From Acidimicrobiia bacterium (lineage in GTDB: Bacteria; Actinomycetota; Acidimicrobiia; IMCC26256; JAGNEX01): a DNA stretch of 64,000 nucleotides. The stretch lies in NCBI GenBank assembly GCA_020637365.1, contig JACJWE010000001.1, forward strand, positions 1,146,001 to 1,210,000. Direction: 5' to 3'. Of this stretch, positions 55,602-64,000 are shown one piece after another (positions within the stretch are counted from its first letter, which is position 1; every line of letters begins with the position of its first letter). The notes under the pieces are model-generated. The model had not been told where the DNA came from and made no database searches. It was given only the letters and a program-made list of their open reading frames with translations. The position numbers and the translations under genes were made by a program.

Positions 55602-56906
55602 TCACTCGAGAACCGATTTGGCGACGCCAAGGATGTCATGGGTCCCGGTAATCACACAGATTCCGTCATCCGGGGTGAGATCTCGGCCGATCAAGACGGC
55701 CTGCGCCGCATCGCTTTCGATCACCACATGATCGGCTCCGATGTCGCGCGCCGATGCGGCCAGAGCTTGTTCGGAAAGCGCTTTGGGCGAGTCCGTGTGA
55801 GTGCAGACGATCGCGACGGCATCTTGAACGCCCAACGCGTCGAGAAAATCTGCGGGATCACGGCCGGTTCGGAGAGCGACCACAAATGTCCGCGGGCCGT
55901 CTGGAAAGTTCTCCTCCAGTATCGAACGCAGATGTGTAGCAGCGTGAACGTTGTGGGCGTTGTCCAAGAGCATCGTCGGGCGTGTCCCCACGATCTCCCC
56001 TCGACCCTGGATGTGCAGAGAACCAACGATCTCAGAAACACCCCGGTCGTCGCCTGGAGCGCCCGACATCACATCGGCTGCGGCAAGCGCCATGGCCAGG
56101 TTGTTGGTATGCGCTGGACCAAACAACGACAAGAAGATGTCTGCATAGGTGTGCTCGCCAACCCGAATGTCCACTAGAGACCCACCGATCGCGGCGGTAA
56201 CAGAGGTCACTGCGAACTCATCACCGAGCCGCATCGTGCCGAGCCGCGGACGATCGAGGAACGGTTCGACATCATCGTCGTCGATATCGCCGAGGATGAG
56301 CACTGAATCGGGTTTGATGATGCCAGCCTTCTCGGTTGCGAGGTCTCGACGCGTCGGGCCGAACAGGTCGAGGTGATCATCGGCGAGGCTCGTCACGACT
56401 GCCACTTGCGCATCACAGACCGTGGTCGCATCGGATGCTCCCCCGAAGCCAACCTCGAGCACAGCCATCTCGCATCCAATATCGGAGAACCACCACAAGG
56501 CTGCTGCGGTCATGATCTCAAAGACGGTCACCGACAATCCGAGGTGCTCAACGGCGAGCGACACCGCCTGCAACGAACGGGCGAGCTCAGCTTTGGTGAT
56601 GTTGTCGCCATTGGCCCAGATCCGTTCGGTGACCTCAGCGATATGAGGGCTGGTGTAAAGCCCGGTGCTCTTGGCGCGACCGGTGAGGAGCTCAGCGGTC
56701 AACCGTGCGGTCGTCGTCTTGCCGTTAGTACCGGTCACCTGGACGATCGCGAGATCGAGCTGGGGTGACCCCAACATCTCCATCAGGGCGGTCATCGCTT
56801 TGAGGTCGGGTGTGGGCTCCTCCGCTGGGGCGTCGCCCTGTTCCCGGTCGGGAAACCGTGTCAACCACTCCTGCGCATCACCCCACGACCAGATGTCACC
56901 ACTCAT
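55602..56906 (-). CDS. folC: Folylpolyglutamate synthase/dihydrofolate synthase FolC
   Basis: A 434-residue Mur-ligase-fold enzyme adding glutamate to folates. VQVTGTNGKTTTARLTAELL is the P-loop, GLYTSPHIAEVTERI, EVGFGGASDATTV, DHLDLFGPTRRDLATEKAGIIKP and LLDNAHNVHAA are FolC-specific. ATG 56906 overlaps the valS stop by 4 nt, giving a valS-folC operon. Confidence 0.95.
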   Translation of the reverse strand: MSGDIWSWGDAQEWLTRFPDREQGDAPAEEPTPDLKAMTALMEMLGSPQLDLAIVQVTGTNGKTTTARLTAELLTGRAKSTGLYTSPHIAEVTERIWANGDNITKAELARSLQAVSLAVEHLGLSVTVFEIMTAAALWWFSDIGCEMAVLEVGFGGASDATTVCDAQVAVVTSLADDHLDLFGPTRRDLATEKAGIIKPDSVLILGDIDDDDVEPFLDRPRLGTMRLGDEFAVTSVTAAIGGSLVDIRVGEHTYADIFLSLFGPAHTNNLAMALAAADVMSGAPGDDRGVSEIVGSLHIQGRGEIVGTRPTMLLDNAHNVHAATHLRSILEENFPDGPRTFVVALRTGRDPADFLDALGVQDAVAIVCTHTDSPKALSEQALAASARDIGADHVVIESDAAQAVLIGRDLTPDDGICVITGTHDILGVAKSVLE

Positions 56907-59572
56907 GCGAATTGCTCCCGTTGAGCGCGCAACGTGTTCAATGCTTCCTCAGACTCGGCTCGACGCCGATGTGCCTCGTCGACGACTTCTGCAGGCGCTC
57001 GATCGACGAAACTGGGGTTTTGCAACTTCTTCATCGTGGCCGACAGGTCGCTTTCGACTTTGGCGATCTTCTTGTCAAGTTGGTCGATGACCGCTTCGAC
57101 ATCGACCAGATCACCGTATGGAATGACGACGGTAGCGCCAGCCGCGACGTCTTTGAACTGCCCTGGTTCAGAATTGACGTGGTCGACAATGTCGAGCCGG
57201 GACAGATTGGCCAGGGACCTGAGCTCGCTCGACAGCTCGGTCAGCAGTCGAGCCTGATCGGTATCGGCGGCGGCAATCGAAGCCACGAGTTCAACCGCTG
57301 GCGACACCATCATCTGAGACCGGAAACGCCTAATCGACCCAACGATCTCGATGACAGCGCCCATACCGGTCTCGGCGTCCGCGTCGGAAGGAAGCGACGT
57401 GGCAATCGGCCACGGCCCCAACATGAGATCTCCGTGCGCGCCCAAGCGATGCCAGAGCTCTTCGGTCACGAATGGAATCACCGGATGCAACAGGGCCAAG
57501 AGGTCGGCCAAGATGGTGGCGAGGACGCGTTGTGTACGCAATCTCTCGTCTGGACCCCCATTCAGCGGACCCTTGGCCAGTTCGATGTACCAGTCACAAA
57601 ACTCCGACCACGTAAAGCTGTGGAGCTCGCGCACCCCTTCGGCGAAGTCATATTGCTCAAAGCCATGGTCGACGCGGTTCAAGGCGCTGCGCATTCGACT
57701 CAGGATCCAGCGGTCGACCGCTGGAAAACTCTCGGCTTCTTCGGCGGTGACCCGCTCCAAATCAGTCAGGGCATGTCCATCGAGGTTCATTGCCACAAAA
57801 CGGCATGCGTTCCACAGCTTGTTGACAAAGTTGCGGGCACCTTCGATCCACTCTTCGGCCAGCGGGACGTCCTGTCCTGGACTGGCGGCGCGAACCATTG
57901 CGTAGCGCAACGCGTCTACTCCAAAGCGTTCGACGAGATCGAGGGGATCGATCACGTTGCCTGAACTCTTCGACATCTTCCGACCCTCGGCATCGCGGAT
58001 CAGACCGTGGATGGCGACGTCTGCAAAGGGCACAGTGCCAGCAAACTCGAGGCCCATCTGAAGCATTCGGGCAACCCAGAAATAGATGATGTCGAACCCG
58101 GTATGGAGCATGCTGGTCGGGTAGAACGCAGCGAAGTCGTCGGTGCGTTCAGGCCATCCAAGTGTGCTCATCGGCCATAGAGCGGACGAAAACCAGGTGT
58201 CGAGAACATCGTTGTCTTGGATGAGGTCGCGCGACGCGCATCCCGGACAACCCGTTGGATCCTCGACAGCGACGATGACTTTGGAGCAATCTTGGCAGTA
58301 CCAGGCGGGGATGCGGTGACCCCACCAGATCTGGCGGGAGACGCACCAGTCCCGCACATTGTCCATCCAGGAGAAATACAGGTTCTCCCATCGTTTGGGC
58401 ACGAAATTGGTCTGGCCCGCCTGAACCTCAGCAACCGCTTTTTCTGCCAGTGGCTTTTGCGACAGGAACCATTGCAGGCTCAGGCGAGGTTCGACCACAG
58501 ACTTGCAGCGGTAACAGTGGCCGACCGCGTGCATGTGCTGTTCGACTTTGACCAGGGCACCCATCTTGTCGAGTTCTTCGACCACTGCCTTGCGGGCTGC
58601 AAAACGCCCAAGGCCTTCAAAGGGGCCGGCCTCCGCGTTCATCACACCGTCGTCGGTCATCACGTTCACCGTTGGTAAGTCGTGACGCTGCCCGATTTCA
58701 AAGTCGTTCGGATCGTGCGCCGGTGTGATCTTGACCGCACCCGTTCCAAACGCAGGATCGACGGCGTCATCGGCAACGATCGGGATGAGCTGCCCGACAA
58801 AAGGCAGCTGGACGCGCTTTCCGATCAGATCTTTGTAACGCTCGTCGTCGGGGTGTACCGCGACACCCGTATCGCCCAGCATGGTTTCGGCACGCGTGGT
58901 CGCCACGACGATCGAGCCACCGGGTGCCTCGGGATCGGGCGCGTCCGACACGGCATACCTGATGTAGACGAGTTCCCCTCGGACCTCTCGATGTTCGACC
59001 TCGATGTCGCTGAGCGCGGTCTCACAACGCGGACACCAGTTGATGATGCGATTTGCTCGATACATCAACCCCTTCTCATAGAGGCGCACGAACACGATCC
59101 GCACGGCACGAGAAAGCCCCTCATCCATGGTGAACCGCTCACGGGTCCAGTCACACGACGAGCCCATACGCCGCATCTGCTCGGTAATTCGGCCGCCGGA
59201 AACAGCCTTCCATTCCCACACCCGATCGACGAACGCCTCGCGGCCGAGGTCCTGGCGAGTCAGATTTTCCGCTGACAACTCCCGTTCGACGACGTTCTGC
59301 GTTGCGATGCCCGCATGGTCGGTGCCTGGCACCCACAACGCACGGTACCCCTGCATCCGCTTGCGTCGGATGGTGGCGTCGATCAACGCGTGCTCGAACG
59401 CGTGCCCCATATGCAAGGATCCGGTGACGTTCGGCGGAGGGATGACGACGCAGAAGGGCTCACCGTCAGGGTTAATCTCCGGCCGGAAATAGCCACTCGA
59501 CTCCCAATGCTCGTACCACGCGACTTCAGCCTCGCTTGGCTCGAATCTGATGGGGAATTCCTCAACAGTCAT
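56903..59572 (-). CDS. valS: Valyl-tRNA synthetase
   Basis: An 889-residue class I synthetase. The HIGH signature is GSLHMGHAFEHA and the KMSKS signature is RKMSKSSGN. The editing (CP1) domain, with TTRAETMLGDTGVAVHPDDERY, and the C-terminal coiled coil (about 825-889), which binds tRNA, are both complete. The gene reads without interruption. The 523 nt upstream show no T-box. Confidence 0.97.
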   Translation of the reverse strand: MTVEEFPIRFEPSEAEVAWYEHWESSGYFRPEINPDGEPFCVVIPPPNVTGSLHMGHAFEHALIDATIRRKRMQGYRALWVPGTDHAGIATQNVVERELSAENLTRQDLGREAFVDRVWEWKAVSGGRITEQMRRMGSSCDWTRERFTMDEGLSRAVRIVFVRLYEKGLMYRANRIINWCPRCETALSDIEVEHREVRGELVYIRYAVSDAPDPEAPGGSIVVATTRAETMLGDTGVAVHPDDERYKDLIGKRVQLPFVGQLIPIVADDAVDPAFGTGAVKITPAHDPNDFEIGQRHDLPTVNVMTDDGVMNAEAGPFEGLGRFAARKAVVEELDKMGALVKVEQHMHAVGHCYRCKSVVEPRLSLQWFLSQKPLAEKAVAEVQAGQTNFVPKRWENLYFSWMDNVRDWCVSRQIWWGHRIPAWYCQDCSKVIVAVEDPTGCPGCASRDLIQDNDVLDTWFSSALWPMSTLGWPERTDDFAAFYPTSMLHTGFDIIYFWVARMLQMGLEFAGTVPFADVAIHGLIRDAEGRKMSKSSGNVIDPLDLVERFGVDALRYAMVRAASPGQDVPLAEEWIEGARNFVNKLWNACRFVAMNLDGHALTDLERVTAEEAESFPAVDRWILSRMRSALNRVDHGFEQYDFAEGVRELHSFTWSEFCDWYIELAKGPLNGGPDERLRTQRVLATILADLLALLHPVIPFVTEELWHRLGAHGDLMLGPWPIATSLPSDADAETGMGAVIEIVGSIRRFRSQMMVSPAVELVASIAAADTDQARLLTELSSELRSLANLSRLDIVDHVNSEPGQFKDVAAGATVVIPYGDLVDVEAVIDQLDKKIAKVESDLSATMKKLQNPSFVDRAPAEVVDEAHRRRAESEEALNTLRAQREQFA

Positions 59573-60096
59573 AGGTCTCTAACCTTGTCCCTTTTGGGTG
59601 GTCGGCAACGTTCGCATCACGGTTTCGGACATGGAACGCCTGAGAGGTACAACGGTATGTCGCCAGTTGCGGGTGAGCGTTGCTGGAGGCCTCACCACCC
59701 GGAGCGTATCGGCGGGCGACACCAAACGCCGACTACCAGAAACTCGCCAAGGAACCTCGGTTACAGCGGCTTCAGACCGGCAAACCGTCGGCGGATGACC
59801 ATGTCCGCCAGCGCGGTATGAGTCAACATGCGCATCGGTGTGCAACGGCACTGAATGGCAGGCGCCCTCCGTGAAAACACCGAGATATTGCAGACCGCCC
59901 AAGTCCGGGACACAAAGGACGCCAGACCTGATGAGGTGCCCCCAGACTTAGGAAAGTCCCGTCGGGGACGACCAGCTGGCAAGGTACCGTTTGGCGCCTT
60001 CAGCAGCGCTGGCCCGACCTGTAACCGACCCCGCAACCTGACGTTCGAAGCGTTGTGAGCGAGGACGGACGACCCCGCTCACAACGATCAGTGGTC
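59573..60096. other. Gene-free interval between clpX and valS with a possible terminator
   Basis: GTCCC-GTCG-GGGAC (59956-59969) is a small GC hairpin that, on the minus strand, is followed by TTTCC and lies about 130 nt after the clpX stop. It could end the clp transcript. Short frames on both strands lack motifs or ribosome-binding sites. Nothing else is evident. Confidence 0.4.
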
Positions 60097-61357
60097 TCAG
60101 GCGCTTCGGCGCTGTTCGGGCTCGGACGCAGGAACCAACGTCGGGTTGGTCTTGTTCCAAACCACCTCGGCGTCGACGACAACCTCGCCAATATCTTGAC
60201 GAGATGGTATGTCGTACATGGTGTTGAGCAGGACCTCTTCGAGTATGGCCCGCAGACCACGTGCACCGGTCGCCCGCAGGATCGATTGTTCCGCGACCGC
60301 TTCAAGCGCTTCATCGGTAAAGGTCAACGTCACACCGTCGAGTTCGAACATCCGCTGGTACTGCTTGGCCAACGCGTTCTTCGGCTCCGACAAGATGCGG
60401 ACCAGCGACTCGCGATCCAGCGAATGAACCGGTGCGAAGATCGGAAGCCGCCCGACGAACTCGGGGATCAGGCCATATTTGACCAGATCCTCAGGCAGCG
60501 TCTTGCCCAACAGGGCCCCGACGTCCTTTTCGCCGAGGCGCCGAACGTCCGCTCCAAAGCCGACGCCCTTTGATCCGACCCTGCTTTCGACGACCTTGTC
60601 CAGACCATCGAACGCACCACCGCAGATGAACAACACATTGGTCGTGTCGATCTGAATGAACTCTTGGTGGGGATGTTTGCGGCCACCCTGAGGCGGCACA
60701 GAGGCAACCGTTCCTTCAAGGATCTTCAACAGGGCCTGTTGCACCCCTTCGCCCGACACATCACGCGTGATGGACGGGTTCTCGGCCTTCCGGGCGACCT
60801 TGTCGATCTCATCGATATAGATGATGCCGGTCTCAGCCTTCTTGACATCGAAATCCGCAGCCTGGATGAGCTTGAGCAGAATGTTTTCGACGTCTTCGCC
60901 CACATAGCCAGCTTCGGTCAACGCCGTGGCGTCTGCGACAGCAAAAGGCACGTTGAGCATTCGGGCCAACGTTTGGGCCATCAGCGTTTTGCCCGAACCC
61001 GTCGGACCGATCAGCAAGATGTTCGACTTGTGGAGTTCGACATCGCCGTCGGCCTTGTTGGAGGCCTGAATCCGCTTGTAGTGGTTGTATACCGCAACCG
61101 ACATGATCTTCTTGGCCTGTTCTTGGCCAATGATGTAGTCGTCGAGGAACGAGAAGATCTCAGCGGGCTTGGGCAACTCGTCGATGACGAGTTCTTGGCC
61201 TTGTGAGAGTTCTTCTTCGATGATCTCGTTGCAGAGATCGATGCACTCGTCGCAGATATAAACCCCTGGGCCCTGCGATGAGCTTCTTGACCTGTTTTTG
61301 TGTCTTCCCACAGAAGGAGCACTTGAGAAGGTCGCCACCCTCTCCGAACTTCGCCAC
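60097..61357 (-). CDS. clpX: ATP-dependent Clp protease ATP-binding subunit ClpX (one indel)
   Basis: The AAA+ unfoldase for ClpP. GTG 61357 (GGGAG upstream) opens [20 protein letters not shown] in one frame; the rest, from [19 protein letters not shown], is in another. Removing one G in GGGCCC near 61268 joins [13 protein letters not shown] and restores the four-Cys zinc-binding domain. Walker A is [11 protein letters not shown], Walker [10 protein letters not shown], and the pore and sensor motifs ([38 protein letters not shown]) are complete. It lies 98 nt downstream of clpP. Confidence 0.95.
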
Positions 61358-61455
61358 CCTGGTCTCCCTTTGTTTCGACAGCGCGATGAGCCGTCGCTGG
61401 CGGGTGCGCCCTGGACGCCGTGGACGCACCGCACCATGGTAACGGGTCGGCTACC

Positions 61456-62075
61456 TCAATCGGTGGTGTCCGCACCAGAACGTGACGTGAACACCTCGTC
61501 GATGATGCCGTATTCCTTCGCTTCTTGAGCCGACAGAATGAAGTCGCGGTCTGAATCTTGCGGATGGTCTCGACCGACTTGCCGGTCTTTTCGGCGAGGA
61601 TCTCGTCGAGCGTTTGACGCATCCGAAGGATTTCGCGTGCCTGAATCTCGATGTCGGCAGCCTGTCCCCCAGCGCCACCCGACGGCTGGTGAATCAGGAC
61701 CCGGGCGTTCGGCAGCGCATAACGCTTGCCTGGCGTTCCCGAGGCCAAGATGACCGCCGCAGCAGAAGCCGCTTGACCCATGCAGAGCGTCACGACATCT
61801 GGCTTGATGAAGTTCATCGTGTCGTACATCGCAAAGAGTCCCGTGATCTCGCCACCAGGAGAGTTGATGTAGATCTCGATGTCCTTGTCGGGATCTTCAG
61901 ATTCGAGATATAGAAGCTGCGCACACACGAGGTTGGCAACATCTGCATTAATCGGTGTGCCCAGGAAGATGATGCGTTCTTTGAGGAGCCGACTGAACAG
62001 GTCGAAGGCTCGCTCACCCCTGTTGGTCTGTTCGATAACCGTCGGGATTAGGTAGTTGCGAATCGGTTCGATCAT
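61456..62075 (-). CDS. clpP: ATP-dependent Clp protease proteolytic subunit ClpP (one indel)
   Basis: A self-compartmentalising serine protease of about 206 residues. Catalytic Ser in [15 protein letters not shown] and His in VLIHQPSGG are in the first frame. After KSVETIRK one missing G near 61558 is needed to continue as [23 protein letters not shown], which contains the catalytic Asp and ends at TGA 61456-61458. ATG 62075 has GAGGAG overlapping the tig stop. Only one clpP gene is present here; actinobacteria usually encode two. Confidence 0.94.
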
Positions 62076-62077
62076 GG

Positions 62078-63582
62078 TCACTCCTCTTCGCCGTCGACAT
62101 CGTCAGCGGCTTGTGTTTCGTCACTTGTATCAGGGCCGTCATCCTCCGACGCAGATGACTCAGGTGCAGCGGACGCCTCATCGGTGGTACCAGCTGCCCC
62201 ATGATCGTGGTCATGATCATGATCGTGGTCATGGTCATGATCGTGGTCATGAATGAGGTGATCTGGCCGATCTTCTAGATCGATGTTGTTACCTTCGTCG
62301 TCGACGATCGTCACCTGCTCGAGGAGGTAGTCAAACGCCCGGCCCCGTTCGATGTCGGAGCGTATCCGCTCCAGCGCGCCGTTTTGGGTCAATTCGGACT
62401 TCAGTTCTTCGAACTCGGCGCCGCTCTGTTCGGTAAAGATCCGGAGCTGTTCGTCGATGTCGTCGTCAGATGCGGTGAGGGACTCTTGACGAACGATCGC
62501 CCGTAGGGCCAGATCTGCCTTCACCCCACCGATCGCAGCATCGCGAACTTGTTGAACGAACGCCTCGGGGCCGCCATCGACGATCTGGACATATTGCTCG
62601 AGGCTGATGCCCTGTTGACTCAGCCGTTGAGCCAGATCTTGGATGCGTTGTTGAGTGTCTTCCTGTACCAGCGAATCGGGTGCGTCGATATCTACGAGAC
62701 CCGCGAGCTGTTCAAACACGCCGTTTCGAATCGCCTGATCGGCCATCGACCAACGCTGCGCTTCGAGTCGACGGCGAATGTCGGTTTTGAGCTCGTCGAG
62801 GGTGTCGAACTCTGAGGCTTCGGAAGCCCACTCGTCATCCGCGTCGGGAAGAACTCGGCGATTCACACCTTTGACCAGAACTTTGAACTCGGCGATTTCG
62901 CCCTCGCGCGTGCCGTACAACTCGGTCAGCTCATCGTCGAACTCGAGGATGTCACCGACCGTGGCGCCGCGGAGTTCGACGTCGAGCTGGGGAACTATCC
63001 GTCCCGATCCCACCTCATAGATGAAGTCCGTCACGCTGAGTCCGGCGATTGGATCACCGTCTTGGGTGCCGGTCAGGTCGATCTGAACCACCGAACCGTC
63101 GATCGCCGGGTTGTCGTCGGGCTCGAGTTCGGCGAACTGTTCCCGGACCACGTCGACCTGGGTATCAACATCGTCGTCGGACACGGCTGGATTGGGGATC
63201 TCGACCGTCAGGTCTTGGTAGCCCGACACCTCGATCTGAGGGCGTACGACCACGGTGGCGGTGAAGGTCACGGGACCTTCCAACTCGCCGTCGACGATCT
63301 CGAGATCGGGCGGCTCGATAGCGTCGACCTTCTCAGCGATGACGGCCTGCGCATAGAAGCGCGGTAAGCAGGCATTGCGCAGCGCTCGTTCGCGAGCGAC
63401 GAGCGAGCCAAACCGCTTCTCGATAATTCGACGCGGACTTTGCCCGGACGAAAACCGTCGATGCGCACTTCTTTCGAAAGTTCTTTGAAGGCAACATCGA
63501 TGTCGTCGTCGAGAGCCCCTTCGTCGAGGGTGATGGTGAGAGCGACTTTGTCGTCCGGCAGATTCTCGGTGGTGATATCCAT
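62078..63582 (-). CDS. tig: Trigger factor with His-Asp repeat tail (one indel)
   Basis: A ribosome-associated chaperone. The N-terminal domain starts [19 protein letters not shown] (ATG 63582) and continues to the ribosome-binding signature GFRPGKVP. One missing C near 63441 links it to [10 protein letters not shown] and the remainder. The PPIase FKBP-like domain and the helical C-terminal domain follow ([32 protein letters not shown]). The C-terminus has a His-Asp alternation of 17 residues (DNA 62200-62251), then an acidic Ser/Ala-rich tail. The tail may bind metal. The gene is the first of a tig-clpP-clpX cluster. Confidence 0.94.
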
Positions 63583-63778
63583 AAGTCGGCGCAGCATAGT
63601 CGTCAGCTACGACAAAAGAGGGTCCTGAGCACAGCCTCACGCCGCTGATCGACCGACGTTCGCCCAGCCCACTGGTTTGGCAGAAAAAAAATGTGCGTCC
63701 GCCGCTCAGGAACGGACCCCAAATAGCCGACACTGTGAGTCAAGAGAAATATCTCGCGACGCTGGCTCAGATTTGTAG

Positions 63779-64000
63779 ATGGCAACACACAAACGACGAC
63801 ACCTCCAAGACGGTTCCACCGGTGAGCGCAGCTGGCCTCTTCGCGTCTTGACCGCAGCGGTATGTGGCCTGGTCGCAGTCCTGGCTACGGGATGTGGCCA
63901 GGACGGCTTTGGTTCCCTGCGGTCGACTCGACGCCACCAAGCTCGAATCTCAGATCGAGCAAGCGCTACTCAAAGGGGACACCTTTGCCGGAGTGCAGGT
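63779..64000 (+). CDS. N-terminus of a lipoprotein, DUF4333-like (partial, probable indel)
   Basis: ATG 63779 opens a signal peptide ending in the lipobox VLATGC. Around 63925 the frame seems to shift: one extra C in the CCC run of GGTTCCC would continue as CGRLDATKLESQIEQALL, then KGDTFAGVQ, resembling the DUF4333 region (ExxI-x4-L-x-VxVdCP) of actinobacterial lipoproteins. Truncated by the window edge. Confidence 0.55.
   Translation, partial: MATHKRRHLQDGSTGERSWPLRVLTAAVCGLVAVLATGCGQDGFGSLRSTRRHQARISDRASATQRGHLCRSAG

Noticed and set aside
59573..60096. Possible T-box upstream of valS
   Set aside because: GGTACC and a small hairpin occur, but the conserved AGGGTGGNACCGCG core and a specifier stem are absent.
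61011..61456. Long continuation of clpP frame to 356 codons
   Set aside because: The extension past the indel loses ClpP similarity and runs antisense-free through clpX in the wrong frame; the natural ClpP ends at 61456.
1..64000. CRISPR arrays, IS elements, integrases or prophage genes
   Set aside because: No regularly spaced repeats with spacers, no transposase or integrase motifs and no phage structural genes were seen on either strand.

Overview
The window looks like chromosomal DNA from a high-GC actinobacterium, and my best guess is class Acidimicrobiia. The evidence is the gene order mreB-mreC-mreD-PBP2-RodA-RNase E/G-rplU-rpmA-obg-proB, the tig-clpP-clpX block, a long-form HPF, an F420-type LLM oxidoreductase, a mycothiol-type DinB protein, Obg and RNase E/G of actinobacterial architecture, and frequent GTG/TTG starts. 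The class assignment is inference from gene content; no rRNA gene is present.

Layout. 1-4.6 kb: a non-homologous end-joining cluster (Ku, a stand-alone ATP-dependent ligase and a stand-alone LigD-type primase-polymerase). Two small paralogous CCCH-type putative zinc proteins flank ku. 4.6-7.9 kb: molybdenum-cofactor genes (moaD, moeA, mobA, moaA). 7.9-15 kb: a trypsin-like lipoprotein with a duplicated C-terminal domain, then polyphosphate metabolism (a PPK1-NUDIX fusion overlapping a Ppx/GppA-HD exopolyphosphatase), a tyrosine phosphatase and a dienelactone-hydrolase-like protein. 16-20.5 kb: a WXG100-like pair, a pentapeptide-repeat protein with a C-terminal DNA-binding-like domain, a solute-binding lipoprotein and an XRE regulator beside an unusual AT-richer gap. 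20.8-34.9 kb: rhomboid protease, lipid and xenobiotic metabolism genes (acyl-CoA synthetase, hydrolases, LLM oxidoreductase, NTF2-like, FabD-like, acyl-CoA dehydrogenase), HPF with a strong terminator, and a GH114-like protein. 35-45 kb: tRNA-Val, a thioredoxin lipoprotein, a class III cyclase, a CoxE/MoxR pair coupled to proA, an MFS transporter, proB and obg. 45-64 kb: the housekeeping block (L27, L21, RNase E/G, elongasome, ndk, folC, valS, clpX, clpP, tig), ending in a partial lipoprotein.

Data quality. At least nine single-base frame breaks fall inside otherwise well-conserved genes (fabD-like, proA, MFS, rodA twice, PBP2 twice, clpX, clpP, tig, and probably the last lipoprotein and ku). 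Several of these genes are essential and most breaks sit in or next to short G/C or T runs, so I read them as assembly or sequencing indels rather than real pseudogenes. I give one feature per gene, spanning the break.

The most promising unexplained items are the CX12CX2CX6H small-protein pair around ku, the PPK1-NUDIX fusion translationally coupled to ppx, the pentapeptide-repeat/DNA-binding fusion, the duplicated C-terminal domain of the serine protease, and the structured gap at 20.13-20.84 kb. I see no CRISPR array, insertion sequence, integrase or rRNA operon.
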